Program-made: the position numbers and the translations under genes | Shown: piece after piece, positions 7,603-17,600 of the stretch | Layout: each line of letters opens with the position of its first letter | Numbering within the stretch: the stretch's first letter is position 1 | Assembly (NCBI GenBank): GCA_035547515.1 | Contig: DASZUS010000027.1 | Location: 62,001 to 126,000 of the forward strand | Length of the DNA stretch: 64,000 nt | Direction: 5' to 3' | Source: DASZTV01 sp035547515 | GTDB lineage: Bacteria; Actinomycetota; Actinomycetes; JAFAQI01 | The notes under the pieces: model-generated | The model's input: only the letters and a program-made list of their open reading frames with translations | The model's database searches: none | Told to the model about the DNA's origin: nothing

Positions 7603-8874
7603 TCAGTCGCGGCCGTTGCCTTCGCGGCTGCCAACGACGAGTTCCGTCATCAAGGCGGCAGCGCGCGCGGACCGCTCCTTCAAAACGTGGGAGTAGACGG
7701 TCCTGGTGACCATGACGCTGTTGTGGCCCAGCAGTTGGGCGACGATCTGGTCGTCGACGCCGGCGAAGATCATCGCGGTCGCCGTGGTGTGTCGAGTGTC
7801 GTGAAGCCGCAGCATCGGCAGCGGCTCGTCGGGGTGCTTCTTGTTGTACTGGGTGATCATTCGCTTGAAGGTCCGCGACAGCCGATCAGGGTGCAGCGGC
7901 GTACCGACTCGCTTGTCGGGCTGGTTGCGGCCGTCGCTGACGAAGACGTAGTCGCTCTCGACCCACTGGCCGGCTTCGCGCCCGGCGGCTCGTTCGGCGT
8001 CCTGCTTCGCTTTGTGCTTCTTTATGACCTCGATGAGGACGGCGTCGAGCGGGACGAACCGGCCCTTGCCTTGGCCCTTGGTGGTGTCGCGTTCGATGAC
8101 CTTGCCGGAGTAGGTGGTGGTCCGATTGCGGGTGAGCGCGAGGGTGCCGTGTTCAAGGTCGACGCCGTCCCAGCGCAGGCCGAGCAGCTCGCCGCGTCGG
8201 GCGCCGCGGGTGAAGTACAGCCAGAACAGCGCGACCAGGCGGTGGTCGGCGTAGTGGGTCAGGAACGCGAGGATCTGTTCGGGCTGCCATATGTCGTAGC
8301 TGCCTTGGTCGGACTTCGGCGGGGTGCGCGGGATGTCGTCCTTGCCGATCTGTGTGCACGGGTTGGTACGCCGCAGCGGCGGGTCGGCCGTGATCGCGTC
8401 ACGGAAGCACGCCCGCAGGATGTTGTGCACGTAGGCAACGGTCCGCTGCGACAGCGGCCCGCGACCGCCGGGACTGCCGTGGAGCATGAGCCGGTCGTAG
8501 AGCTTGATCAGGTCGCGCGGCGCGACGTCTCGGACCGGCAGGTGGCCGAGGTCGGGCGCGATGTGCAGTCGGATGTACTTGCGGTAGGACTCGTAGGTGG
8601 TCTCGCTGAACCGGCCGAGCCGGACCCGGCGCGCGAGGATCGTGTCCCACTCCGTGAACCACTCGCCCATCGTGAGCGCGGTCGTCGCGAGCGCGACGCC
8701 GTCGTGCCTGCTGTCGCTGTCGGTCTGCCCACGGATCCACCGGGTGCCGGCGGCGCGGGACGGCAGACCTTTCTTGCGCAAACGTCGGCCTCGGACCGTG
8801 ACCTCGGCGGTGAAGGTGCCGGTGGCAGGGTTGGGGTAGACGGTGCCCTCGCCCCTGCTGCGCCGTCCCGCCAT
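7603..8874 (-). CDS. int: tyrosine site-specific integrase
   Basis: A 423-residue phage-type integrase. Residues 1-60 form an arm-binding domain, about 65-170 the SAM-like core-binding domain, and 195-400 the catalytic domain. The catalytic set is complete: Arg226 in GARRGEL, His358 and Arg361 in LHDTRH, His384 in LLGHNS, and Tyr394 in VYSHV. It would recombine the 24-bp att core in tRNA-Leu. Its ATG lies 19 bp downstream of the excisionase stop, in the order relaxase-xis-int on one strand. The distance from attL (1.7 kb) is filled by the SIR2 module, which suggests cargo was inserted between int and the end. Confidence 0.95.
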   Translation of the reverse strand: MAGRRSRGEGTVYPNPATGTFTAEVTVRGRRLRKKGLPSRAAGTRWIRGQTDSDSRHDGVALATTALTMGEWFTEWDTILARRVRLGRFSETTYESYRKYIRLHIAPDLGHLPVRDVAPRDLIKLYDRLMLHGSPGGRGPLSQRTVAYVHNILRACFRDAITADPPLRRTNPCTQIGKDDIPRTPPKSDQGSYDIWQPEQILAFLTHYADHRLVALFWLYFTRGARRGELLGLRWDGVDLEHGTLALTRNRTTTYSGKVIERDTTKGQGKGRFVPLDAVLIEVIKKHKAKQDAERAAGREAGQWVESDYVFVSDGRNQPDKRVGTPLHPDRLSRTFKRMITQYNKKHPDEPLPMLRLHDTRHTTATAMIFAGVDDQIVAQLLGHNSVMVTRTVYSHVLKERSARAAALMTELVVGSREGNGRD

Positions 8875-8893
8875 CAGTGTTGTCTCCCTCTAC

Positions 8894-9100
8894 TTACAGT
8901 CGCCCCGCGGTGCGGGCCATCCAGGCACGCAGGTCGCCGGCTTCGAACCGCAGCTCGCGGCCGAGCTTGAGGGCCTTGAGTTCGCGGCGGTGCCGGTAGA
9001 CCCAGTCCTTGCTCATCCGCAGTACTGCGGCGACTTCATCGACTGTCAGCAACGGCTCGACCGCAAGGGGTCTAGTGGCGTCTGTGGACAACGTGGTCAT
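8894..9100 (-). CDS. xis: excisionase-like helix-turn-helix protein
   Basis: A 68-residue MerR/excisionase-fold DNA-binding protein: LLTVDEVAAVLRMSKDWVYRHRR is the helix-turn-helix, followed by LKLGRELRFEAGDLRAWM, the wing pattern of HTH_17 proteins. It sits directly before the integrase and would direct excision rather than integration. The ATG at 9100 has a strong GGAGG eight bases upstream; a GTG three codons earlier is less well placed. The ribosome-binding site overlaps the end of the relaxase gene, so translation is probably coupled. Confidence 0.85.
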   Translation of the reverse strand: MTTLSTDATRPLAVEPLLTVDEVAAVLRMSKDWVYRHRRELKALKLGRELRFEAGDLRAWMARTAGRL

Positions 9101-9113
9101 GCTGATCACCTCC

Positions 9114-11978
9114 TCACCGTGAGCGGCCGAAGCCGCGGTCCTGGTCTCGCGAGTAGCGCTGCAGGGTGCGCCACGGGTCGTCGGATCGTTGCCTGCGGGC
9201 GAGTTCCTGGCGGCGGCTGTCGCGGAGGCGCTCGATCAGCTCGCTGGTCAGGGTGCGAGTTCTGCGGTCCGAGCTCGCGCGGGGCGGTCCGCAGTCGATC
9301 GGGCTGTCGAGGTCTTCGGCGAGGTAGAGGTGGTTCGCGACTCGGCCGCGGGACAGTGCGACGTACCCGTGTTCCTTGGTGATCGGTCCGAGGCCGTAGA
9401 CCAGGGTCGTGTCGACCGTGAGGCCTTGCGCCTTGTGGACAGTGGCGGCGTACCCGTAGGTCAGTTCGCCGTTGGTCAGCATCGTCCGGTCGAGCCTGAC
9501 GGTGGCTCCGCTGTCGAGAGCGAGTTCGAGTCGGCCTGACCGTGGATGGACGACGGCGACGGTGCCGCGGGCACCGTTGACCAGACCGGCCCGTCGGTCG
9601 TTGACGGTGACGAGGATCCGGTCGCCGGCCCGGAACGCCGTCATCCCGTCGGGACTGGCGACGACGAGCTCCCGGGCGCCGAGTCGGCCGGTCGTAACCA
9701 GCTCACTGCGGATTGCGGTGTTGAGTGCGGCGACGTCGCGACGGCGCGCGGCGAGGACCAGTACGTCCTCGTCGCCGTCGGTGTGCTTGACGTAGTCGCG
9801 GGCGACGGTGGCGAGCAGATCCGCTCGGGTCGGCGCGGTGTGCACTCGGCCGTGCGCGCTGTAGGCGTCGAGCGCGGTGACCGGGTCGCCGTCCCGCAGC
9901 CTTCGTAGCGCGTCGCGTTCCCAGGGCTCGTGTTGGCGTTGGTTGCCGGACAGCCGGATCGCCTCAGGCCGTTCAGCGAGCGCGGCGAACAGTCCACCGG
10001 CGCCGATCTCGGGGAGCTGGTGCGGATCGCCGATGAGGGTGAGCTTCCCGTCGACGGCGATCACATGTTGTTGGAGGCGGTGATAGGTGCGGGTGTTGAC
10101 CAGACTTGCTTCGTCGAGCACGACGATCGCTCCGGGTGGGAGGCCGTGCCGGTCGGCGTCGTGGACCAGTTTGGTGAGGCTGACGGTCGGGATGCCGGTG
10201 GCGGCTTCGAGCTGTTCGGCGGCGAGCCACGAGACGCATGCGCCGAGGACCGGATGTCCGGAGACGGTCCAGATGTTGTGGGCTTCAGCGAGCGCGGCGG
10301 TCTTGCCGGACCCGGCGGGGCCGGCGACGACGTCGACCCGGCGGCCGGAGCTGGTCAGCTCGGTGACCATCGCGACCTGCTCGTCGGACAGGTCCGCGAA
10401 GGCGAGTCGCCCGTCGCGGACCATCGACGAGGCGACACCGACCGGCCGCGCGGGTTCGGCGGTCGCGGCGGCGAGGGCGGCGTGTTCGACCAGGAGCAGT
10501 TCGCGTGTGGTGTAGCGGCGTTCGCAGCCCTCGCGGGTCGCGACCGGGATTACCTCGTCCGTGCCGATCAGTGTCAGGACGAGCCGGTCAACGTCGGCGA
10601 GTTTGAGCGGCGTTCCGGCAGGCACGGTGTCGCAGATCGCCCGCGTCAGTTCCTGTCGGGTGAACGTGGTCCGGTCGGCGGTCACACCGTCCGGGCCGAA
10701 CAGCTCGGCAGCGAGCCGGTCGACATCGACCGCGCCGGTGAGACGAGCCTGGCCCACGAGACTGCGAACTCTTGTCGCCGGGAAGCCGATGGTTTTTGCG
10801 ATGTCCGCCCATCGCTCGCGAAGCGCGACCTGACTCGTCCGGGGTTTGGCGGGACGGGTGTCCAGGCACGCAGCCTGGGCCGCTTTCGGTCCGCTGGTCC
10901 CGTGTCCGGTCATCGCGGCGACGATCTGTCGGCGACGTTGGGAGAACCCGTCGATGACCGGACGCGGGATCCCGACGATCTCCGCGATGCCCTTGGTCAC
11001 CGGGGTCCAGCCGACCCCGAGCGTGCGGGTCAGCTCCCCGCGCAGCACCGCCTGGTAGAGGCTGCTCGCGGTCCGGGAGTACCGGTAGATCGCGGCGGTG
11101 TCCATCGCCGACCAGCGCCCGTCGATGCCTTGGACAAGGTTCGGGATGACGAGGTGCGTGTGCAGCTGCGGGTCGCCCGCCCGGCTGGACCGATGGTCGA
11201 ACGCCGCCACGATCAACCCGGACGTGCCGATCCGGTCGGCCCGTTGCCCGTCGCCCTGATGCCCACGAGCCGCGGTCGCCGCGTGCCGTTGCAGGTAGGC
11301 GATCACCTCGCCGACCGCGACTTCGTGCGCGGCCCTCGCGGCGGCTGCGACAGCAGGGTCGCCGAGGGCGTAGAGCACCGACACGCTCTTCGGCGCCGAC
11401 ACCGTCACGTCCAAACCCGCACGGCGGATGTCGACCTGCTCCCCGGCGTGCGCGGCCGCGCCGGCGTACCGGTCCGTCCCGTCCGACCCGCAGTAGAGCG
11501 CCACCGGATCGACGCCAAGCGCATCGCTGACCCGGCGGACGACCGCGACATCCAGCAACGACGACTCCCCCGCCGCGAGCCGTCGCGCCGCCACCTCGAC
11601 AGGCTTCGCCAAACCCCGTTCGAGGGGTGGGTGACCTGCCGACTCGATCGCCCGGAGCAGCGGCTCAGCGGGCAACCGGCTGCGCGGATCGGCGCGCAAC
11701 ACCGGCGCGACCAGTCGCGCGCCTTCCGGACCGCAGCCCGCGAGCAGCGACTTGAGCAACTCCTCATCGCCGTCGGTCAAGTCACCGGACAGGCCGACCG
11801 CTGCCGTCCCGTCACCGAGCCACCGGCCGCGCGGCTCGCCCGCACCGGTGTAGTAGTCCAGCTCGCAGCCGGCCTGCCGGTCCAGGTAGTAGGTCGCCGC
11901 GTCAGCCGCGCCGACCCGCCCAATCGAGATCACGCCCGGATGCTGCAACCAGGGCGTACCCACGAACGTCCCCGTCAC
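9114..11978 (-). CDS. MobF-family conjugative relaxase-helicase (TraA/TrwC-like)
   Basis: A 954-residue relaxase. The N-terminal half has the nicking domain: the tyrosine pair Tyr30-Tyr31, a second DYY at 41-43, and the metal-binding histidines in FDHRS (His262) and LHTHLV (His273, His275). The C-terminal half is an SF1 helicase: Walker A GPAGSGKT at 553-560, DEAS at 622-625, GDPHQLPE, and late motifs VHKAQGLT and VALSRGR. It would nick oriT and unwind the transferred strand. The GTG at 11978 gives the longest product but has no clear ribosome-binding site. TraI-type proteins begin near the VISIGRV segment, so a start at about 11933 is possible. Confidence 0.93.
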   Translation of the reverse strand: MTGTFVGTPWLQHPGVISIGRVGAADAATYYLDRQAGCELDYYTGAGEPRGRWLGDGTAAVGLSGDLTDGDEELLKSLLAGCGPEGARLVAPVLRADPRSRLPAEPLLRAIESAGHPPLERGLAKPVEVAARRLAAGESSLLDVAVVRRVSDALGVDPVALYCGSDGTDRYAGAAAHAGEQVDIRRAGLDVTVSAPKSVSVLYALGDPAVAAAARAAHEVAVGEVIAYLQRHAATAARGHQGDGQRADRIGTSGLIVAAFDHRSSRAGDPQLHTHLVIPNLVQGIDGRWSAMDTAAIYRYSRTASSLYQAVLRGELTRTLGVGWTPVTKGIAEIVGIPRPVIDGFSQRRRQIVAAMTGHGTSGPKAAQAACLDTRPAKPRTSQVALRERWADIAKTIGFPATRVRSLVGQARLTGAVDVDRLAAELFGPDGVTADRTTFTRQELTRAICDTVPAGTPLKLADVDRLVLTLIGTDEVIPVATREGCERRYTTRELLLVEHAALAAATAEPARPVGVASSMVRDGRLAFADLSDEQVAMVTELTSSGRRVDVVAGPAGSGKTAALAEAHNIWTVSGHPVLGACVSWLAAEQLEAATGIPTVSLTKLVHDADRHGLPPGAIVVLDEASLVNTRTYHRLQQHVIAVDGKLTLIGDPHQLPEIGAGGLFAALAERPEAIRLSGNQRQHEPWERDALRRLRDGDPVTALDAYSAHGRVHTAPTRADLLATVARDYVKHTDGDEDVLVLAARRRDVAALNTAIRSELVTTGRLGARELVVASPDGMTAFRAGDRILVTVNDRRAGLVNGARGTVAVVHPRSGRLELALDSGATVRLDRTMLTNGELTYGYAATVHKAQGLTVDTTLVYGLGPITKEHGYVALSRGRVANHLYLAEDLDSPIDCGPPRASSDRRTRTLTSELIERLRDSRRQELARRQRSDDPWRTLQRYSRDQDRGFGRSR

Positions 11979-12045
11979 TTGTCACGTGACGGGAATCGAA
12001 CGTGAAATTCGTCCGTCCCGACGGACCGTCAGTCGACCGTCACTG
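11971..12045. other. candidate oriT / relaxase operator with nested inverted repeats
   Basis: CCCGTCAC (11971-11978) and GTGACGGG (11986-11993) form an 8-bp inverted repeat; within it GTCACGTGAC (11981-11990) is a perfect palindrome. A second hairpin, GTCCGTC/GACGGAC with a 2-base loop, lies at 12011-12026, followed by two direct copies of GACCGTCA. Inverted and direct repeats next to the relaxase start are typical of MobF oriT regions, where the nic site lies beside a hairpin. The relaxase and the zinc-finger gene diverge from here, so it may also be a shared promoter-operator. The nic base cannot be placed. Confidence 0.5.
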
Positions 12046-12139
12046 GGTGCTGCGGCGTCCTGCTAACCCGTTACTGACAGGCTGCGGGTACGGTTCGAGC
12101 CGGCCGAAAGCGTCCGACCCGCGGCCTACCCTGAGCGGC

Positions 12140-12496
12140 ATGAACGAAGTCCTGACCTGCGCCTACTGCGGGAAGCAGTTCCAGGCCAAGATCCGTTCCG
12201 GACCGCCACCGAAATACTGCTCCCAGGCCCACCGGCAGCGGGCCTACCAGGACCGCCGCCGCACCACAGAGCCCGATCAGGTCGAGAAGCTCGAGGCGCG
12301 CGTCCGACTACTCGAATACGACAACCGCAAGCTGCGTGAAGCCCTCGACGCGTCAGAGGCTTACGCCCAACAGCTCGAAGACCAGCTCCGCCCACCCCGG
12401 CCCGGGCGCGAGCACCTCTACGGCATCGACCCGACGGCCATCCCAGAACCGCCCGCGCCCACGACCCGCTGGCGGCGCGGTCGCCGGACCAACTAA
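12140..12496 (+). CDS. small zinc-finger coiled-coil protein
   Basis: A 118-residue protein. Residues 7-31 form a C-x2-C...C-x3-H zinc site (Cys7, Cys10, Cys27, His31) ending in the basic helix HRQRAYQDRRR. Residues 45-82 are a coiled coil, and the C-terminus is Pro/Arg-rich. Similar short proteins with a CSxxxRQRAYR signature are frequent in actinobacterial mobile elements, and DNA binding is likely. It diverges from the relaxase across the candidate oriT, so it could be an accessory relaxosome protein or regulator; that is inference. The frame is open further upstream, but the ATG at 12140 is where family-like sequence begins. Confidence 0.7.
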   Translation: MNEVLTCAYCGKQFQAKIRSGPPPKYCSQAHRQRAYQDRRRTTEPDQVEKLEARVRLLEYDNRKLREALDASEAYAQQLEDQLRPPRPGREHLYGIDPTAIPEPPAPTTRWRRGRRTN

Positions 12497-12567
12497 CCGT
12501 CCGAACCGGCCGCCGTATCCGCGCGAAGCGCAGATACAAGATGTGTGGGGATGCTATGCCGTGGGAG

Positions 12568-12873
12568 TCAGACACGGTCGCGATGGGCGCTGGCCAGCCA
12601 GGCCCGGGTGTCGAGGAGGTCGTGTGGCCCGGGTGGTGTCGGCCGGTTGGGGTCGACGCCGACGGCGCAGACGACGGTGGTGACGGGTTCGTTGCGGTTC
12701 CGCCCGGCGGGCAGGATCCAGTGCGTGATCACCAGGTAGTAGCCCCCGGTCTCGGCGAGGACGGTAATCACGTCGTCGTCGCGAGCCCGCAGTGCCGCCC
12801 GGTAGGTGGCGAAGTCGTCGATCGCCAGCACCTGGTCATTGACGATTCGGATCAGGCGGTAGCCGGTGCTCAT
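12568..12873 (-). CDS. hypothetical protein
   Basis: A 101-residue protein that I do not recognise. Its first half has alternating hydrophobic strands (YRLIRIVNDQVLAIDDF, then DVITVLAETGGYYLVITHW), suggesting a small alpha/beta domain; the C-terminus is Pro-rich and then helical. There is no signal peptide or transmembrane segment. The ATG at 12873 has GGTGA seven bases upstream. It lies alone in the element between the zinc-finger gene and the thioesterase, 118 bp from the latter. The overlapping opposite-strand frame has no family-like features. Confidence 0.55.
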   Translation of the reverse strand: MSTGYRLIRIVNDQVLAIDDFATYRAALRARDDDVITVLAETGGYYLVITHWILPAGRNRNEPVTTVVCAVGVDPNRPTPPGPHDLLDTRAWLASAHRDRV

Positions 12874-12991
12874 TGGGTCACCGTGCCCTGGAGCGGGGCG
12901 GCTGGGGCGGGTGCGGTGACGGTTAGTGGATAACCCGGGGAGATTGCGGCGCGACTGGGCGGTGTCCGGTGGCGTGGGTGGAGGTCCAGGG

Positions 12992-13444
12992 TTAGCCGGT
13001 CTTGGGGGCCATGATCAAGACGGTGCCTTGCGCGACGCCGGCACCGCGCCCGTCGTTGGTGATCTCGACCCGGACCACCGCGGTGCGTTTCGTCACCGCG
13101 ATGATCTCTGACTCGGCGCGGACTGTCCCGGCGCGGATCGGGGCGAGCAGGTTGAGCTTGAACTCGGTGGTGGCTGCCCACGAGCCGTGGGAGATCACGG
13201 TGTAGAGGACTGCGCCGAGGACGTGGTCGGTAAGGGCGCTGATCACGCCGCCATGCAGGCTGCCGAACGGGTTGAGCAGCTCCTCGCGGACCTCCAGCTC
13301 GCAGGCCAGCCGGCCGGAGGCGACCTCGACGGTGTGGATGCCGAGATATCGCGGCAGTCCGCCGCCTGCGTCGGACGACAAGGCTCCGAGGGCTTGTTGG
13401 TTCTCGGGCGCGAGCGCCGGGAGGTCTGGTTTCGGTAGCGGCAC
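12992..13444 (-). CDS. PaaI-type hotdog thioesterase
   Basis: A 150-residue single hotdog-fold acyl-CoA thioesterase. The central-helix motif LNPFGSLHGGVISALTDHV carries the HGG turn of the PaaI/YbgC class, and EFKLNLLAPIRAG is the following strand pair. These enzymes hydrolyse acyl- or aryl-acyl-CoA in the cytosol. The GTG at 13444 has GGAG six bases before it. It follows the MarR gene by 74 bp on the same strand, so it may belong to the TetR-MarR operon that opposes the MMPL-P450 pair, and could remove a CoA ester linked to the exported or oxidised compound. Confidence 0.85.
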   Translation of the reverse strand: MPLPKPDLPALAPENQQALGALSSDAGGGLPRYLGIHTVEVASGRLACELEVREELLNPFGSLHGGVISALTDHVLGAVLYTVISHGSWAATTEFKLNLLAPIRAGTVRAESEIIAVTKRTAVVRVEITNDGRGAGVAQGTVLIMAPKTG

Positions 13445-13518
13445 GTGTGGCTCCAGTGTGGTCGACGGCGATGTTCGATCGTGAGGGCCTGGTTGGTGCG
13501 GTTGCGCGCGGGTCGGTG

Positions 13519-14007
13519 CTAGGTGGCCGGCGGGGTCATGGCGCTACACAGTGCTGCGAGAGCGGGCAGTGCGGCGCTGAGGTTGTCGCGTTGACCGACT
13601 GGCACTGCAGACAGCGCGTTGTGGACGGCCGATCGTCGAGTCTCCCGAGCGGCTGCGTAGGCCGCGACTCCTCTGGTGGTGGCCTGCACGAGCCACACTC
13701 GCTGGTCGTTGGGGTCGGGCTGGCGGGTCACGAGTCCAGCAGTCTCGAGCCGGTGGATCAGCTGGGAGGTGCCGGCCCGACTGGCACCGAGCCGGTTCAC
13801 GATCTCGGTCTGGGTGACGGTCGCCGGAGGCAGGCACACCTGCAGCACGAGGGCGGCGCTGGCTCCGAGCTCGTCCTCGCCCGGCAGGTGGCGCAGGGCG
13901 GGGGCGACCTCGTCGATCCAGGCCAGGACCTGGTCGACCAGGTCAGCGCGTGACACAGGATCGGTACGCGGCCGGCCTTGTCGAGCCGGCGGCGGTGGTG
14001 GTGTCAC
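13519..14007 (-). CDS. MarR-family transcriptional regulator
   Basis: A 162-residue winged-helix protein. The recognition region TQTEIVNRLGASRAGTSQLIHRLETAGLVTR and the wing DPNDQRVWLVQAT match the MarR pattern, including the D-x-R salt bridge in the wing. Such proteins are dimeric repressors released by small phenolic or lipophilic ligands. It begins with a GTG overlapping the TGA of the tetR gene (GTGA at 14004-14007), so the two regulators are translationally coupled. A local target, the MMPL-P450 promoter or its own operon, is likely. Confidence 0.85.
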   Translation of the reverse strand: MTPPPPPARQGRPRTDPVSRADLVDQVLAWIDEVAPALRHLPGEDELGASAALVLQVCLPPATVTQTEIVNRLGASRAGTSQLIHRLETAGLVTRQPDPNDQRVWLVQATTRGVAAYAAARETRRSAVHNALSAVPVGQRDNLSAALPALAALCSAMTPPAT

Positions 14008-14606
14008 CGCTTCTTCGCGGCGCGTCGTGGCGCAGTCAGCCCGCCGAGAAGGATCTGCTGGACCAGTTCGATGATGTGGTCGACATCGTTGGTCGTCGAG
14101 GTCACCATGATCCCGAGGCCGGCCATGGTGACCGCGCCGAAAATGGTGGCTGCGGCGCCGACCGGATCGTCCATGGGTCGAAGTGATCCATCGGCGGCGC
14201 CCTCGGCGAGCAGTCGGTCCAACGGTGCGTAGAACGCCTCGTTAATCGCGGCTGCGATCTCCGGCAAGCGTCCGGCCCGACCGAGGTCGCCGATCAGCGC
14301 CCGGCACACGGCGGGGTGTTCGAACATGAGGCGGAGCTGGGCGTCGATGACGGAGCGGAGCCGTTCTTCGCCGGTTCCTGGAGCGCTGGCCGCGACCGCG
14401 ACATCTCCGGCGACGAGGGACAGAAAGTCGTGGAACAGGAAGGCGAGGACTTCTTCCTTGCCGGCGAAGTAGTAGTACAGGGTCGCTTTCGGGACGCCGG
14501 TGACCTCGGCGATCTCTTCGATCTTGGTGTTGTCCAGTCCCTGGTCGGCGAGCAGCTCGCCGGCTCGGTAGAGCTTGGCGGCGAGCTGGGTCGGGACCGG
14601 TCGCAT
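14004..14606 (-). CDS. TetR-family transcriptional regulator
   Basis: A 200-residue TetR protein. The N-terminal helix-turn-helix is TKIEEIAEVTGVPKATLYYYFAGKEEVL, and the rest is a helical ligand and dimerisation domain. It has AGGAG nine bases upstream of its ATG. It diverges from the MMPL gene with only 76 bp between start codons, the classical arrangement for a local repressor of an efflux gene. A quasi-palindrome at 14644-14662 in that gap is the best operator candidate. Confidence 0.88.
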   Translation of the reverse strand: MRPVPTQLAAKLYRAGELLADQGLDNTKIEEIAEVTGVPKATLYYYFAGKEEVLAFLFHDFLSLVAGDVAVAASAPGTGEERLRSVIDAQLRLMFEHPAVCRALIGDLGRAGRLPEIAAAINEAFYAPLDRLLAEGAADGSLRPMDDPVGAAATIFGAVTMAGLGIMVTSTTNDVDHIIELVQQILLGGLTAPRRAAKKR

Positions 14607-14643
14607 ATCGGGCAGCTCCTGTTCCCACGGTATATGCCAATGA

Positions 14644-14672
14644 TTTAGACTTCGAGTACAAACTATCGGTTG
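14644..14672. promoter_or_regulatory. candidate TetR operator between tetR and mmpL
   Basis: TTTAGACTTCGAGTACAAA (14644-14662) is a 19-bp quasi-palindrome with arms TTT-N2-ACT and AGT-N2-AAA. It overlaps ACTATCGGTTG (14662-14672), whose exact reverse complement occurs at 19151-19161, after the P450 gene. The site lies 21 bp before the MMPL start and 38 bp before the tetR start, so a bound repressor could block both directions. Confidence 0.45.
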
Positions 14673-14682
14673 GGAGGTCGGT

Positions 14683-17600
14683 GTGCGTCAACCCACCTCA
14701 CGCCCGCGCGCGCTTGCCCATCCGGTTGATCGTCTGGTCCGCGGGTCGCTGCGCCGGCCGTGGTTGGTGCTCGGTGTGTGGGCGGTGCTCGCGATCCTGC
14801 TGAATACCGCGGTCCCGCAGCTCGAGACGGTCGTGCAGCACAGCAGCGCGCCGTTTTTCCCGGCGAGCGCCCCGTCGGTGCGGGCGTTGGAGGCCATGGA
14901 CAAGGCCTTCGGTTCGGGTGACACCCGCTCAGACGCGTTCGTAGTCCTGGTCGACACCGCTGGGCTATCCGCGTCGGACACGACCACCTACCGCGGGCTG
15001 GTGCGGGGAATCGCCGCGCAGCCTCAGCGGGTTCCCGAGCTGCAGGATTGGATTGACCATCCGCAGCTTCGACGGGTTCTCATCAGCAAGGACCATCGCG
15101 CGACCTATCTGCCTCTGGGGCTCTCGAGCGATATCGGGTCGGCCGCGTCGATCGCCGACGTCAAATGGCTCCGCTCACTCGCTGCGACGGTGCCACGCGG
15201 GCCGACCACCCGCGTCTATGTCACCGGGGACCCGGCGACCATCACTGACCTGAACGACACGGTCGACCGAACCTCGAAGCGGATCACCGTGATCAGTCTG
15301 CTCGCGTTGATCGCGATCCTGATCCTGATCTACCGCCGGCCGGTCACCATTCTGGTGCCGCTCGCGACGATCGGCATCGCCGTGGCCTGCACCCGCGGCG
15401 TGCTCGCGCTGTCCGGACAGGCCGGGTTCCCGGTGTCGACCTTCACCCCGGCGTTCATCGCCGCGATCGTGCTCGGCGCGGGAACCGACTACACCGTGTT
15501 CTTGATCGCCCGGTTCCAGGAAGAGTTGCGTAACGGACTCGAGCCACGCGAGGCGATCGCCGTCGCCGGCGTAAGGATCGGGCGCGTGCTGGCGGCCTCC
15601 GGCGCGACCGTCATCATCGGGAGCGCCCTGCTCGGCTTGGCGAACCTCGCGATCCTCGCGGCAACCGGCCCGGCGATCGCGATCGCGATCGCGGTGACCG
15701 CGCTGGTCAGCCTGACCTTTACCCCGGTCCTGATCGCGTTCGCAGGGACCCGGATCGCGGCGAAGCACGCGCCCAAACCCGATGGGCTCTGGGTACGCAC
15801 CGGGCGGCTGGCCGCGGGCCGACCAGCGGCGGTGCTAGTGGTCGGACTGATCCTGCTGGTCGGGCTCGCCGCCTTCTTCCCGACCATGCATCTGTCGTTC
15901 GACGAGAGGTCGGCACAGCCGCCCTCGACCCCGAGCAACCAGGGGTACGCCGCGCTGAACGCGCACTTCCCGGCGAACGAGACCCTGCCCGACTATCTGC
16001 TGGTCGAGGCTGACCACAGCCTGCGCGACCCTGCGGACCTCGCCGCGTTGAACTCGCTGAGCGAGTCACTGACCAAGATCCCCTCCACGCAGACCGTCTA
16101 CAGCCTGACCCAGCCCAGCGGCCGGCCACTCAAATCAGCGACCGTCGCCAGCCAGGTCGGAACGCTCGCCCACCGGCTCAACACGGCCAGCCAGAAGCTG
16201 GCCGCGAAGCGCCACCAACTCGGCTCGTTCAGCTCCGGCTCCACGCGGCTGACCTCAGGCGCCGCCCAACTCGGCGCCGGCTCACGGGCCGCGACCAACG
16301 CGGTCAGCCGGTTCATCGTCGGGCTGAGCAAGGAACACAACGGGCTGGGCCGGGCCGCCACCGGCCTCGGGCAAGCGGGCCACGGCGCCAGCCGGCTCTC
16401 GGCCGGAGCGCTGACCCTTGGCCGCGACCTGCACCAGGCCCACGACCAGGTCGCCCAGGCCGTATCGGGCCTCGGCCAGATCAGCGGTGCGCTCGACGCC
16501 GACCCGTTGTGCACCGTCGACCCGATCTGCCGCAACGCCCGCAAGGCCCTGCGCACCATCTATCTCGCTGAGCACGACAAGCTGCTGCCCGGCCTGAACC
16601 AGGCCGCCGACGGCGCGACCCGGATCGGCCACGGTGACGGCACCCTGGCCAGCGGCCTGCAACGGCTGCACGCCGGGTTGACCCGGGCCGAGAACGGCAC
16701 CGCCCAGCTGAACGCCGGCGAGCGGCTGTTCCAAACCAAACTCGGGCAACTGTCCAACGGGGTAAGTCAGCTCGCTTCCGGTGTCGGCCAGCTGCCATCA
16801 AACGTGCAGAAGCTCCTCGACGCCACTGGCAAGCTCAATCACGGACTCACCAAGGCCGGCGGCTACCTCCAGCAGGTCAGCACCCACGCCGACACACCGG
16901 AGGCCGCCGGCTTCTATCTGACCGCCAGCGACTTGGCCCGGCCAGCGTTCAGCCTCGCCCAACAGCTGTTCCTGAGCCCCAACGGTCACCTTGCCCGGAT
17001 CCAGATCGTCGGCACCACCGACCCGCTGACCAACAGCGGCCAAGCGCGCTACCACCAGATCGAGAGCACCGCCGCACTCTCCATCCGCGGCACGTCCCTG
17101 CATGGTGCGCACCTTCAGCTCACCGGTGCCGGCGGCTTCGGCAACGACCTCGACAACTACCTGCACCAGGACGCGCAACTTGTCGCGTTGGCCGTCCTCC
17201 TGTCGGTCTTCCTGATCCTCGTCGTCGCCCTGCGTGCACTGGTCGCACCGCTGTACCTGCTCGCCTCGGTCGTGCTTTCCTACGCTGCGGCCATGGGCCT
17301 GACCACCCTGGTCTGGCAGCACCTCCTCGGCCACCAGATCGACTTCTTCGTGCCAGTGCTCGGCTTTGTGCTGCTGGTCGCTGTCGGCGCCGACTACAAC
17401 ATCCTTCTCATGTCCCGACTCCGCGAGCATGACGACGTACCGACTCCACAGACTGTCGCTCGCGCCGTAGCCAGCACCGGAGCGGTCATCACCTCGGCGG
17501 GCATCATCTTCGCGACGACCTTCGCCGCCCTCCTCGGATCGCCGCTGCTCGGCCTGGCCGAGATCGGTTTCGCGATGGCATCGGGCCTGCTGTTGGACAC

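Noticed and set aside
9930..12005. 691-codon open frame opposite the relaxase gene
   Set aside because: It is an Arg/Gly/Asp-rich shadow of the relaxase; the relaxase has complete catalytic motifs.
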